Positions 1 through 8,691 of a stretch of 37,706 bases of DNA are shown here, piece by piece. The notes beneath the pieces are model-generated. The model did not search any database. It was not told the DNA's origin and saw only the letters and a program-made list of their open reading frames with translations. Both the position numbers and the translations under genes were made by a program. Location: contig JAFRDB010000042.1 in NCBI GenBank assembly GCA_017404065.1, positions 1 to 37,706 of the forward strand, given 5' to 3'. The stretch's first letter is position 1; every line of letters begins with the position of its first letter. Origin of the DNA: Clostridia bacterium. Its GTDB lineage: Bacteria; Bacillota; Clostridia; UBA1381.

Positions 1-410
1 GCTACGGTAGCCACAGATTATGTTTAAAACCACTAATTTATCTCGTTCGATAGTGCCGTAAACCCCAATCCGACCTTTGCGAACGAGTTCGCAAAGCCCA
101 CCTTGCCCTCGGGCAAGGACAGGCTGCGCCTCCCACTAACGCCCCGATAAACTGAAATTTAGCTTTAATACAGTTTTTTACCTCTGTCCGTTATCTCCGT
201 TATGTAACGTTTATCAGCACAAATTTAACTGAAAATCTTGTCCGGTGACAAACAGCTTATCGTGTATATTTTTCGGAAAATTCACTTTTTAAACGCTTGA
301 TCGCAAAAAAAATATTTTATACATATTGTATATATTCCCGTCAAATCTGACAAAAATACAACTATATTTTGTTTGAATTAACGATATTTAGATAAAAAAT
401 AAAAATGAGC
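1..410. other. Gene-free upstream region with two strong hairpins
   Basis: No convincing reading frame is visible in the first 400 bases. Two perfect inverted repeats stand close together: a 10-bp stem at 75-84/87-96 (CTTTGCGAAC pairing with GTTCGCAAAG) and an 8-bp stem at 101-108/111-118 (CCTTGCCC pairing with GGGCAAGG). They may be the 3' end of an upstream transcript or a small structured repeat. Neither is followed by a clean T-run, so a terminator role is not shown. The rest is AT-rich leader. Confidence 0.5.
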
Positions 411-439
411 TTGCAATATATTTGCCGTTGTTTTATAAT
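411..439 (+). promoter_or_regulatory. Promoter of the fatty-acid synthesis operon
   Basis: TTGCAA at 411-416 and TATAAT at 434-439 are separated by exactly 17 bp, a good housekeeping sigma match 60 bp before plsX. No FapR-like palindrome was recognised around it. Confidence 0.75.
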
Positions 440-498
440 AAAATCAGCAGTATAATGTAATGGTGACAAAATTGACCTTGAACCATAGGGGATATTCA

Positions 499-1509
499 AT
501 GAAAATTCTTGTTGATGCAATGGGCGGAGATCACGCGCCCCATGCTCCGATAGAGGCGGCAATACGCGCGGCAGAGGAGCTTGACGTACATATAGTGCTC
601 ATAGGTGATGAGGATATCATCCGCCGGGAGCTGAAAAAAAATCCGAAATATTCTGAAGATAAAATAAGCATTGTTCACGCGCCGGAGGTAATTACAAATA
701 ATGAGGAGCCGGCAAAAGCGGTGCGGCGTAAAAAGGGCGCATCGGTAGTTGTTGCGGCAAATATGCTCAGAAACGGCGAAGGAGATGCTATGCTTTCCAT
801 GGGAAGCACAGGTGCTCTGCTCTCGGCAGGGCTGCTTATAGTGGGAAGAATAAAGGGCATACTAAGACCTGCGCTCGGCACGATACTTCCTACGGCACAG
901 GGACCGAAAATGCTGATAGACGCCGGAGCTAATACAAACTGCAAGCCTGAAAATCTCGTGCAGTTCGGCATGATGGGCGATGTCTATATGCGTAATGTCA
1001 TAGGCATAAACAATCCGAAGGTCGGGCTTATGTCGATCGGCGAGGAGGAAGGAAAGGGCGATGAGCTTACCAAAAAAACCTTTGACCGGATGAAAACAGC
1101 GCCGTTTAATTTCATAGGCAATATTGAGGGACGCGACGTTATGGAGGGTACCACAGATGTAATGGTCTGTGACGGATTTGTAGGCAATGTGGTGCTTAAA
1201 ACGGTCGAGGGTATGGGACACGTTATCGGAAATATGGTACGCGACCTGTTTACAAAAAATATAAAAACAAAAATAGGTGCTCTCTTTGTTATGGACGGAG
1301 TTAAGGGTTTTAAAAAGGCAATGGATTACCGCGAATACGGCGGCGCGCCGCTTTTGGGATGTAAAAGTCCTGTCATAAAGGGACACGGCTCGTCGGATGC
1401 GCTGGCGGTGTTTAACGCTCTGCGCCAGGCAAAGATGTTTGTTGCGACGGATGTTATAAGCGGTATAAGCGAAAAACTTAAAAGTATGGAGGACAGTGAA
1501 GATGCCTAA
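499..1509 (+). CDS. plsX: Phosphate acyltransferase PlsX
   Basis: PlsX makes acyl-phosphate from acyl-ACP, feeding the PlsY step of phospholipid synthesis at the membrane. The protein is 336 residues, normal for the family, and opens with the signature MKILVDAMGGDHAPHAPIEA, followed by the Gly-rich SMGSTGALL and DAGAN segments and the C-terminal KGHGSSDA motif. The start at 499 is chosen over an upstream in-frame ATG at 460 because GGGGAT precedes it at normal spacing and it begins at the family N-terminus. It is the first gene of the fab operon and its last codons overlap fabH, the usual plsX-fabH order in Bacillota. Confidence 0.95.
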   Translation: MKILVDAMGGDHAPHAPIEAAIRAAEELDVHIVLIGDEDIIRRELKKNPKYSEDKISIVHAPEVITNNEEPAKAVRRKKGASVVVAANMLRNGEGDAMLSMGSTGALLSAGLLIVGRIKGILRPALGTILPTAQGPKMLIDAGANTNCKPENLVQFGMMGDVYMRNVIGINNPKVGLMSIGEEEGKGDELTKKTFDRMKTAPFNFIGNIEGRDVMEGTTDVMVCDGFVGNVVLKTVEGMGHVIGNMVRDLFTKNIKTKIGALFVMDGVKGFKKAMDYREYGGAPLLGCKSPVIKGHGSSDALAVFNALRQAKMFVATDVISGISEKLKSMEDSEDA

Positions 1510-2482
1510 AGCAAGGATATCCGGTATGGGGGTGTTCATACCTGAGAAGGTATATGATAACGCGTATTTTGAAACCATAGTAGATACAAGTGATGAATGG
1601 ATAACGCGCCGCACCGGCATAAAGGAGCGGCATATAGCTGAGCCGGAGGATTATACAACTGATATCGCATCACGCGCGGCGCAGAATGCGCTTGATAATG
1701 CCGGTATCAAAGCGGAGGATATCGATCTTATTATCCTCTCTACAGTTACGCCTGATTATTTCACGCCTAACTGCGCTTGTGTTGTACAGAAGAATATCGG
1801 CGCGGTGAACGCTGCGGCGTTCGATTTAAATGCCGCGTGCTCAAGCTTTATAACTGACATGGTAACAGCGAGCCAGTTCATAGAGAACGGCACATATAAA
1901 AACGTGCTGATAGTCTGCGCTGATGTGCTATCAAAGGCAACCGATTATAAGGACAGAGGCACATGCATACTGTTTGGCGACGCGGCGGGCGCGGCTGTGC
2001 TTTCCGCAGCGGAGGACGGCGAGGGGCTTATTTCGTATGAGCTCGGCGCGGACGGCGCAGGCTGTCTTAACATTACTCAGCTTGCGTACCGAGAGGATGC
2101 GGAGGAAACGGAAAAGCGCGTAAGCGGCAGAAAAGAGACGGTATGGATGGCGGGGCAGTCTGTTATGAAGTTTGCCGTAAAGGCAATGGCGGACTCTTCA
2201 AACCGTATCCTTGAAAAGGCAGGTCTTTCTTATGATGACATAAAGCTCGTTATACCGCATCAGGCAAACTACAGAATAGTAGACAGCGCTATAAAGCGCA
2301 TGGGAATAGAAAAGGATAAGGTTTATCTGCATCTTGAAAAGCAGGGAAACACATCCTCATCATGCATCCCTGTGGCGATAGCCGAGGCTGCCGGTAAGGG
2401 GCTAATCGAGCGCGGTGACAAGGTGCTCATTGTAGGCTTTGGCGGAGGACTGACATGGGGATCCGCAATATTTGAATATTGA
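1502..2482 (+). CDS. fabH: Beta-ketoacyl-ACP synthase III (FabH)
   Basis: FabH condenses acetyl- or branched acyl-CoA with malonyl-ACP to start fatty-acid chains. The Cys-His-Asn triad is visible: Cys in NAACSSF, His in IPHQANYR, Asn in QGNTSSS. The length of 326 residues is typical, and the C-terminal GFGGGLTWGS is characteristic. The ATG at 1502 is preferred over a GTG at 1496 because the GGAGG at about 1488 is correctly spaced only for the former. The start lies inside the end of plsX, implying translational coupling. Specificity for straight or branched primers cannot be judged from sequence alone. Confidence 0.95.
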   Translation: MPKARISGMGVFIPEKVYDNAYFETIVDTSDEWITRRTGIKERHIAEPEDYTTDIASRAAQNALDNAGIKAEDIDLIILSTVTPDYFTPNCACVVQKNIGAVNAAAFDLNAACSSFITDMVTASQFIENGTYKNVLIVCADVLSKATDYKDRGTCILFGDAAGAAVLSAAEDGEGLISYELGADGAGCLNITQLAYREDAEETEKRVSGRKETVWMAGQSVMKFAVKAMADSSNRILEKAGLSYDDIKLVIPHQANYRIVDSAIKRMGIEKDKVYLHLEKQGNTSSSCIPVAIAEAAGKGLIERGDKVLIVGFGGGLTWGSAIFEY

Positions 2483-2496
2483 TAAGGAGAGAAGCT

Positions 2497-3432
2497 ATGA
2501 ACAGGTTATGTGAACTTATTGGTACAGAATACCCCATAATACAGGGCGGCATGGCGTGGGTCGCAACGGCAGAGCTTGCCGCGGGCGTATCAAATGCCGG
2601 CGGTCTGGGACTGATCGCGGCAGGCGGCGCTCCGGGCGAGGTAGTCCGCGAGCAGATAAAAAAATGCCGCACGCTTACCGATAAGCCGTTCGGCGTAAAC
2701 GTAATGCTCATGTCTCCGTTTGCGGAAGAGGTAATGCAGGTCATTATTGAGGAAAAGCCGGCTGTTGTCGCGACAGGCGCGGGTAATCCCGGAAAATACA
2801 TGGAGGCTCTTAAGGCGGCGGGCATAAAGGTCATGCCAGTAGTTGCGAGCGTTGCGATGGCAAAGAGAATGGAAAAGCAGGGCGCGGACGCGGTCATAGC
2901 CGAGGGAACCGAGGCGGGCGGACATATCGGAGAGATAACCACAATGTGTCTGACACCGCAGATAGTCGATGCTGTTGAAATACCCGTTGTATGCGCGGGC
3001 GGTATAGCCGATGTGCGCGGCGCGGTAGCGGCGTTCGCGCTGGGCGCGGACGGGATACAGGTCGGCACACGTTTTATATGTTCAGACGAGTGTATAGCGC
3101 ATGAGAACTATAAGCAGGCGGTAATAAAGGCAAAGGATCGCGATGCGGTAGTGACCGGCAGGAGCACAGGCGCACCGGTAAGAGCGCTTAAAAACAAGCT
3201 TACGCGTGAATATCAGCGGCTTGAGAGCGAAAATGCATCCTTTGAAGAGATAGAGCAGCTCGGAGTCGGCGGGTTAAGGCGCGCCTTTCAGGACGGCGAT
3301 GTGCAGATGGGTTCGCTCATGGCAGGTCAGAGCGCGGCAATGGTCACAAAAATAGAGCCGTGCGCTGATATAATAAAGAGCTATTTTGAGGATATAGATG
3401 CCGTGCTTAGCGGTATCAGGGAGAGAATATAA
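2497..3432 (+). CDS. fabK: Enoyl-ACP reductase II, flavin-dependent (FabK)
   Basis: FabK reduces the trans-2-enoyl-ACP double bond in the last step of each elongation cycle using FMN and NAD(P)H. It is a TIM-barrel of the nitronate monooxygenase superfamily, unrelated to FabI. The N-terminus shows YPIIQGGMAWVA, then GGLGLIAAGG, EAGGHIGE, VVCAGGIADVRG and the FMN-phosphate segment GADGIQVGTRFICSDE. At 311 residues it is full length. AAGGAG precedes ATG 2497; the upstream in-frame start overlapping fabH is not used. No fabI is visible in the window, so FabK is probably the main enoyl reductase, which is inferred to imply triclosan tolerance. Confidence 0.94.
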   Translation: MNRLCELIGTEYPIIQGGMAWVATAELAAGVSNAGGLGLIAAGGAPGEVVREQIKKCRTLTDKPFGVNVMLMSPFAEEVMQVIIEEKPAVVATGAGNPGKYMEALKAAGIKVMPVVASVAMAKRMEKQGADAVIAEGTEAGGHIGEITTMCLTPQIVDAVEIPVVCAGGIADVRGAVAAFALGADGIQVGTRFICSDECIAHENYKQAVIKAKDRDAVVTGRSTGAPVRALKNKLTREYQRLESENASFEEIEQLGVGGLRRAFQDGDVQMGSLMAGQSAAMVTKIEPCADIIKSYFEDIDAVLSGIRERI

Positions 3433-4367
3433 TGGGAAAGACAGCGTTTTTGTTTGCCGGACAGGGTTCACAGGCTCCCGGTATGGGAAGAGAGCTTGCC
3501 GAAAGCTATCCGTCGGCAATGTCGGCATTTGAAGAAGCATCGGATACGCTCGGCTTTGATATAAAGGATATGATATTTAACGGTGATCAACAAACCCTGA
3601 TGATAACCGAAAATACACAGCCTACCATACTTACCATGAGTGTTGCGGCACTCAGAGTATTGGAGGAAAAGGGTGTAAAGGCGGATGTAGCGGCAGGGCT
3701 CAGCCTTGGCGAGTACACTGCACACGTAGCCTCCGGATCGATCAGATTTGCCGATGCGGTTAAGCTTGTTAAAAAGCGCGGCAGATTTATGCAGGATGAG
3801 GTCCCGGTCGGCGTAGGCGCAATGGCGGCTATAATAGGTCTTTCCGCGGACGAGTTACGCGCGGCGGCGGAAAAGGCTTCCGAGGTCGGTATATGCACCG
3901 GAGCAAACTTCAATTGTCCGGGACAGGTAGTAGTATCCGGTGAGGTCGCGGCGGTAGATAAATGCTGTGAGATAGCGAAGGAGATGGGCGCAAGGCGGGC
4001 AATAAAGCTGGCTGTTTCAGCGCCGTTCCATTGTAAGCTCTTAGAGGGCGCGGGAGAAAAGCTCGCAAAGGAAATGGAAGGCGTTGAGGTCTATGACATG
4101 AGCATACCCGTTATCACAAACGTGACGGGCGATTATGTGAAGTCAAAGGACGATATAAAGCCGCTTCTAAGGGCGCAGGTATCAAGATCCGTGCTTTGGG
4201 AGGATTCAATAAGGCGCATGATAGCCGACGGCGTAGATACATTCATAGAGATAGGCCCGGGTAAGGCGCTTTCGGGATTTATGCGGAAGATAGACAGGAA
4301 TGTGAAGTGTTTTAATGTAGAGGATATAGCTTCACTTGAAAAAACGTTGGAGGGTTTATCATGCTAA
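3432..4367 (+). CDS. fabD: Malonyl-CoA:ACP transacylase (FabD)
   Basis: FabD moves malonyl groups from CoA to ACP for chain extension. It has the N-terminal FAGQGSQ motif, the nucleophile elbow GLSLGEY with the catalytic Ser, and the His of SAPFHCKLL. The length is 311 residues. Its ATG overlaps the fabK stop codon by one base (TAATG), so coupled translation is expected. Confidence 0.95.
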   Translation: MGKTAFLFAGQGSQAPGMGRELAESYPSAMSAFEEASDTLGFDIKDMIFNGDQQTLMITENTQPTILTMSVAALRVLEEKGVKADVAAGLSLGEYTAHVASGSIRFADAVKLVKKRGRFMQDEVPVGVGAMAAIIGLSADELRAAAEKASEVGICTGANFNCPGQVVVSGEVAAVDKCCEIAKEMGARRAIKLAVSAPFHCKLLEGAGEKLAKEMEGVEVYDMSIPVITNVTGDYVKSKDDIKPLLRAQVSRSVLWEDSIRRMIADGVDTFIEIGPGKALSGFMRKIDRNVKCFNVEDIASLEKTLEGLSC

Positions 4368-5101
4368 AGGGAAAAACAGCGATCATAACAGGCTCCGGCA
4401 GGGGTATAGGCAAGGCAGTAGCGGTAAAGCTCGCATCGCTTGGCGCAAATATAGTAATCAACGATATACCTGCTTCGGCGGATGCCGATGCTACGGCGGA
4501 GGAAATTCGCGGCATGGGCGCCCAATGCATAAGCATAAAGGGCGATATTACTGATATAAATGATGTAAAAGCGCTTGTTGACGGCGCGGTAAAGGAATTC
4601 GGCGGGGTCGATATTTTTGTAAACAACGCCGGCATAACGCGCGATTCTCTGATGCTCCGCATGAGCGAGGAGGATTGGGATATGGTATTGAACATAAATC
4701 TTAAGGGCGCGTTCAACTGTATCAAGACTGTTGTACGGCCGATGATGAAGCAGCGCAGCGGTTCGATAATAAATATGGCGTCGATATCCGGTGTTATCGG
4801 CAATGCCGGACAGGCAAACTACAGCGCGTCCAAGGCAGGACTTATAGGTCTTACCAAAACGACCGCGAAGGAGTTTTCGTCACGAGGGATACGCTGCAAC
4901 GCTGTTGCTCCGGGCTTTATTAAGTCGGCAATGACGGATAAGCTTGCCGAAGATACTAAGAAAAAGTATTATGACGCGATACCGCTCGGACGCTTCGGAA
5001 CCGTTGATGATATCGCAGACTGCGTGGCGTTTCTTGCGTCAGATATGTCATCATATATTACCGGACAGGTAATATGTGTAGACGGCGGTTTAGTAATGTG
5101 A
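4361..5101 (+). CDS. fabG: 3-oxoacyl-ACP reductase (FabG)
   Basis: A short-chain dehydrogenase that reduces beta-ketoacyl-ACP with NADPH. The cofactor motif GSGRGIGKAV, the NNAG motif, the catalytic Ser (ASISG) and the YSASK Tyr/Lys pair are present, and it ends in the typical CVDGGLVM. It is 246 residues long. The start lies 7 bases inside fabD and is preceded by GGAGGG. It is the last gene before a 465-bp repeat-filled gap in the operon. Confidence 0.95.
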   Translation: MLKGKTAIITGSGRGIGKAVAVKLASLGANIVINDIPASADADATAEEIRGMGAQCISIKGDITDINDVKALVDGAVKEFGGVDIFVNNAGITRDSLMLRMSEEDWDMVLNINLKGAFNCIKTVVRPMMKQRSGSIINMASISGVIGNAGQANYSASKAGLIGLTKTTAKEFSSRGIRCNAVAPGFIKSAMTDKLAEDTKKKYYDAIPLGRFGTVDDIADCVAFLASDMSSYITGQVICVDGGLVM

Positions 5102-5495
5102 GGTTTGGAAAAAATGCGCTTTGAAGCTCGCACGTTTTCGCAAGCTTATGTACACTGAGTACACGGCGCTTGCTCATACGCACGATCTTCTTTGCGCATT
5201 TTCCCCAAACGGTTTTGTGTATTTGACCCGTGGTCGTAGGTTTGGAAAAAATGCGCTTTGAAGCTCGCACTCTTTCGCAAGCTTATGTACACTGAGTACA
5301 CGGCGCTTGCTCAAAAGTACGATCTTCTGTGCGCATTTTCCCCAAACGGTTTTGTGGATGAAACCTATGGTCATAAGTTTGGATAAAATCGTTTAGCTAC
5401 GGCTTTTGGTGCTCACCATCTCGCACGTTCGCGCTCGCTCACATATACGAATATAGTTCGTTCACGCGGACGCACGATCTGAACGGTTTTGTTCC
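5101..5495 (+). repeat. Three tandem ~137-bp hairpin repeats between fabG and acpP
   Basis: Units start near 5101, 5238 and 5375, a spacing of 137 bp. Units 1 and 2 are almost identical; unit 3 keeps the frame (GTTTGG at the start, ACGGTTTTGT at the end) but its centre has diverged. Each unit folds on itself: GTTTGG..AAATGCGC near the start is complementary to GCGCATTT..CCAAAC near the end, with an inner inverted repeat around GCAAGC/GCTTGC. No Shine-Dalgarno-led reading frame is present; minus-strand frames through here are a by-product of the repeats. The array separates fabG from acpP, which the cell usually needs in much larger amounts. Confidence 0.8.
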
Positions 5496-5566
5496 AATAT
5501 TTTAAGATATAAATTTCCTGCTGGGATTTTATATATATACGACAACTCGAAAGGAGGTGCACATAA

Positions 5567-5797
5567 ATGGAGGAATTTGAGAGAGTAAAGGAAGTCATTG
5601 TTGACAAAATTGGTGTTGATGAAAGTGCAGTTACATTGCAGGCTTCATTTGTTGACGATCTCGGCGCGGATTCGCTTGACATCGTTGAGCTTATCATGGG
5701 CTTAGAGGCAGAATTTGATATCGAAATACCTGATGAGGAGGCTGAGTCTATCAGAACAGTCAGTGATGCGGTTGATTATATAAAGGCGCATCAGTAA
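5567..5797 (+). CDS. acpP: Acyl carrier protein
   Basis: A 76-residue acidic ACP that carries growing acyl chains on a phosphopantetheine arm. The attachment Ser is in [10 protein letters not shown], and helix II residues ([11 protein letters not shown]) are classical. A strong AAAGGAGGTG precedes ATG 5567. It lies downstream of the hairpin repeats and upstream of fabF, the usual acpP-fabF order. Confidence 0.96.
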   Translation: MEEFERVKEVIVDKIGVDESAVTLQASFVDDLGADSLDIVELIMGLEAEFDIEIPDEEAESIRTVSDAVDYIKAHQ

Positions 5798-5812
5798 GTT
5801 CAGGTACGTGAT

Positions 5813-5848
5813 GTAAATGCGCACGCATCGTGCGCATTTACAAAAAAA
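5813..5848 (+). promoter_or_regulatory. Perfect hairpin between acpP and fabF
   Basis: A 12-bp perfect stem (GTAAATGCGCAC pairing with GTGCGCATTTAC, 5-nt loop) directly follows acpP. It is followed by an A-run rather than a T-run, so it does not look like an intrinsic terminator on the plus strand. An mRNA-stability or processing hairpin giving acpP a higher transcript level is more likely (inference). Confidence 0.55.
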
Positions 5849-5900
5849 CGAAATCCACCGTTATTAACGGTTTATATATAATAATTCAGGAGGCACAGCT

Positions 5901-7136
5901 ATGAAGAGAGTTGTGGTAACGGGTATCGGAGCGGTAACTCCGATAGGCAATGACGCGAAAGTTTTCTGGCAGAATATTAAGGACGGAGTTAACGGCATAG
6001 ATTATGTTAAAGCGTTTGATGCATCGAAAATGAAAACTCAGATCGCGGGCGAGATAAAGGATCTTGACGTAACGCAGTTTATTGACAGAAAGGAAGCCCG
6101 CAAAATGGATCGTTTCACTCAGCTTGCGCTTATAGCGGCAGAGGAGGCAGTCAAAAATTCAGGGCTTGACATGGAAAAGGAAGATCCGTGGCGTATCGGC
6201 TGCATAACCGGATCCGGAGTAGGCGGCATAATCACTTTTGAGGAGCAGCATACCAATTTTATGAATAAGGGACCGAGGGGCGTGAGTCCGTTCTTTATTC
6301 CCATGATGATAGCAAACATGGCTCCGTGTCAGATAGCTATAAAATTCAATGCAAAGGGTGTTAACGAAAATGTTGTTACCGCGTGCGCGTCGAGCACTAA
6401 CGCGCTTGGCACGGCGTTCCGCCACATTCAGTACGGCGATAATGATGTTATCATAGCCGGAGGCTGTGAAGCGACTGTTGCGCCGACTGCATTTTCAGGC
6501 TTCTGTAATATGAAGGCAATGTCAACGCGTAACGATGATCCAAAGCATGCATCAAGACCGTTCGACGCTAATCGCGACGGATTTGTGCTTTCAGAGGGTG
6601 CGGCGTTCCTTATCTTAGAGGAGCTTGAACACGCAAAGGCGCGCGGAGCGCGTATTATATGCGAAATGGTCGGCTACGGCGCAACGGATGATGCTTACCA
6701 CATCACAAGCCCTGTCCCCGGCGGCGAGGGCGGCGCAAAGGCGATGGAGATGGCAATAAAGGATGCCGGAGTAAAGCCGGAGGATATAACATATATCAAT
6801 GCACACGGCACATCGACAAAGTATAACGATCAGTTTGAAACCGAGGCGATAAAGAAGGTATTTGGCGATGCCGCATATAAGGTTGCCGTCAGCTCAACAA
6901 AATCCATGACCGGACACATGCTCGGTGCCGCGGGTGCTGTTGAAGCGATAGTTTGTGCAAAGGCTATCGAAGAAGGATATATACCTGCTACGATAAATTA
7001 TGAAACTCCCGACCCCTTATGTGATCTTGACATAGTCCCCAATGAGGGAAGGGAACAGGATGTAGAATATGCAATGTCCAATTCGCTTGGGTTTGGCGGA
7101 CATAATGCTACGGTCGTTTTTAAAAAGTTCAGATAA
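5901..7136 (+). CDS. fabF: Beta-ketoacyl-ACP synthase II (FabF)
   Basis: FabF performs the condensation step of chain elongation. The catalytic Cys is in VTACASSTNALG, with His residues in NAHGTSTKYND and STKSMTGHMLGAAG. The length of 411 residues is standard. CAGGAGG precedes ATG 5901. It is the last gene of the fatty-acid cluster; fabZ and the acetyl-CoA carboxylase genes that often follow are not in this window. Confidence 0.95.
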   Translation: MKRVVVTGIGAVTPIGNDAKVFWQNIKDGVNGIDYVKAFDASKMKTQIAGEIKDLDVTQFIDRKEARKMDRFTQLALIAAEEAVKNSGLDMEKEDPWRIGCITGSGVGGIITFEEQHTNFMNKGPRGVSPFFIPMMIANMAPCQIAIKFNAKGVNENVVTACASSTNALGTAFRHIQYGDNDVIIAGGCEATVAPTAFSGFCNMKAMSTRNDDPKHASRPFDANRDGFVLSEGAAFLILEELEHAKARGARIICEMVGYGATDDAYHITSPVPGGEGGAKAMEMAIKDAGVKPEDITYINAHGTSTKYNDQFETEAIKKVFGDAAYKVAVSSTKSMTGHMLGAAGAVEAIVCAKAIEEGYIPATINYETPDPLCDLDIVPNEGREQDVEYAMSNSLGFGGHNATVVFKKFR

Positions 7137-7180
7137 CAATTGGTAAGGTGTGTATATTATACGAAAGGAAAGGAATTATT

Positions 7181-8386
7181 ATGTGGACAAGAAAAGAACT
7201 TAAAACAAGAGCGAAAGAGGCTCTTAAGGAAAATTATTGGCGTTCGGTGCTCGTTGCGCTTATACTTACTGCTGTCACAGCAAGCGGTACTGTTATATTC
7301 TCATCTGGCAGCGGCGGTGTGGTAGGAGGAAGTATAGCCGGAAGGGTGCTGCCGCATCCGAAAGATCCTCATAAGGTTGAGATGAATGTTAACGAGGCTG
7401 ATAAGGAGAAAGAGGCCGCTCCCGTTTCCGGTGCAGCGGAAAACGAAGCGGCGGCAGAAGCTACGGCCGGGACTGAAGCGGAAGCTCCGGCTGACGGCAC
7501 AGTGGACGCAGAAGCAGCAAAGACTGACGATGCGGCTAATGCGGAGGCAGGCACAGAAGCAGCAAAGACTGACGATGCAGCTAATGCGGAGGCAGGCACA
7601 GAAGCAGCAAAGGCTGACGGTGCAGCTAATGCAGAGGCAGGCGCCGAGGGCGTTGCGGTCGCAGATTCGCAGGCTGATGAAATACCGCCTTTGGATCTGA
7701 GCGAATACGGAATTGACAAAGATTTTGATTATGAAGCTGTCAGAACAGATCCGAACGCTACCGTAAAAGATCTTTTAAAGCTTGCCGGCGTGCCGGAACA
7801 GCAGGCCGAAGACATAGACCAGAGAGAGGTTATGATATTGATTGCGATGATTCTTGCGATAGTGTTTGGAATCATTCTGATCGCATGTATAATATCGTTC
7901 CTTATAAGACTGCTGATTTTAAATCCGCTCATGGTCGGATGTCGTGCATTCTATATGCTTAACAGCAGAACCAAGAGCGCATCAATAATAGCGGTAGAGC
8001 GCGGCTTTACTCCGAAATATGGTCGAAATGTCGGCGCGATCCTGCTAATGGACATATATCAGGCGCTGTGGACGGCATTGTTCATTATACCGGGCATAAT
8101 CAAGGCATACTCGTACCGTATGGTGCCGTATATTCTTGCCGATGATCCGGATGTAGGCGCAAATGAAGCGATAACACGCTCAAGAATGATGATGAAGGGC
8201 AACAAGTGGAGAGCGTTTGTACTTGACCTTTCGTTCATTCTGTGGGATCTCCTGTCAGTGATCACGTTCGGTTTAGTAGGTGTGTTCTATGTTAATCCGT
8301 ACATATTCAGCACAAATGCCGAGCTGTATAATGCGCTGAAGGGCGAGGCTCAGTCAACAGAGACTTCGACAGACGAAGCAAACTGA
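7181..8386 (+). CDS. DUF975-family membrane protein with Ala/Glu-rich repeat insert
   Basis: The N-terminus MWTRKELKTRAKEALKENYW matches the start of DUF975 integral membrane proteins of unknown function. A hydrophobic segment follows at about residues 21-40, then a long polar insert (about 60-200) rich in Ala, Glu, Asp and Thr, then four to five membrane segments from about residue 215 with the family-like WTALFIIPGIIKAYSY and GANEAITRSRMMMKG motifs. The insert contains three 15-residue direct repeats (residues 113-157) based on AKTDDAANAEAGTEA. The start at ATG 7181 follows AAAGGAA; the upstream GTG start is not supported. The insert probably lies outside the membrane as a flexible linker (inference). 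It is 45 bp after fabF but shares no known pathway with it. Confidence 0.75.
   Translation: MWTRKELKTRAKEALKENYWRSVLVALILTAVTASGTVIFSSGSGGVVGGSIAGRVLPHPKDPHKVEMNVNEADKEKEAAPVSGAAENEAAAEATAGTEAEAPADGTVDAEAAKTDDAANAEAGTEAAKTDDAANAEAGTEAAKADGAANAEAGAEGVAVADSQADEIPPLDLSEYGIDKDFDYEAVRTDPNATVKDLLKLAGVPEQQAEDIDQREVMILIAMILAIVFGIILIACIISFLIRLLILNPLMVGCRAFYMLNSRTKSASIIAVERGFTPKYGRNVGAILLMDIYQALWTALFIIPGIIKAYSYRMVPYILADDPDVGANEAITRSRMMMKGNKWRAFVLDLSFILWDLLSVITFGLVGVFYVNPYIFSTNAELYNALKGEAQSTETSTDEAN
7517..7651 (+). repeat. Three 45-bp in-frame tandem repeats
   Basis: Three successive 45-bp units within the DUF975-like gene encode 15-residue Ala/Glu repeats. Units 1 and 2 encode identical peptides and unit 3 has diverged (TDD to ADG). 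The 45-bp period keeps the frame, so copy number could vary by slippage without breaking the gene. Confidence 0.85.
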
Positions 8387-8401
8387 CAAGTTAAAAGAAA
8401 T

Positions 8402-8675
8402 GGGGCTGAGACCAGCCCCCTCAGCGTGTAGACAAAACCGTCTACACGCTGGCAGACTGCCGACAATTGAGTCAGATTTTGCGAAAAGGAACTCGTCGGC
8501 GTACGTGGGTACGTCAGAGCTTTTTTTCGCAAAAAGCGCACAACCATGCTGCGTTTCGATAATACAGCATGGTTGATTTTCTTTACATTAAGTATTTGAG
8601 CTTTATCGAATATATTTATACTTTTGCGCGTTCCGGACAATTTGTCGACAGTCTGGGGGGCTGAGATCAGCCCCC
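8402..8675. repeat. Nested palindromic element between DUF975 gene and topoisomerase
   Basis: This gap holds at least five inverted repeats: GGGGCTG/CAGCCCC at 8402-8419; a perfect 12-bp stem CAGCGTGTAGAC/GTCTACACGCTG at 8422-8451; an AT-rich pair TTTTGCGAAAA / TTTTTCGCAAAA around 8477-8535; a 10-bp stem AACCATGCTG/CAGCATGGTT at 8542-8574; and GGGGGCTG/CAGCCCCC at 8656-8675. The outer GCAGACTGCCGACAATTG near 8451 recurs inverted near 8640-8655 as CAATTTGTCGACAGTCTG. The whole is therefore a ~270-bp near-symmetric structure, like a non-autonomous repeat element; the first stems could also end the preceding transcript. Confidence 0.65.
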
Positions 8676-8691
8676 TGTTTAAAGGTAAAGG

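Noticed and set aside
1..498. Known lipid-regulator operator (FapR or FabT type) before plsX
   Set aside because: No matching palindrome could be recognised by eye around the promoter.
862..1620. Long minus-strand frame (252 aa) antisense to plsX/fabH
   Set aside because: It lies wholly opposite two certain genes, has no ribosome site and reads as low-complexity shadow composition.
5058..5374. Minus-strand frames through the 137-bp repeats, ending in similar peptides
   Set aside because: The similarity is explained by the tandem repeats themselves; no ribosome sites.
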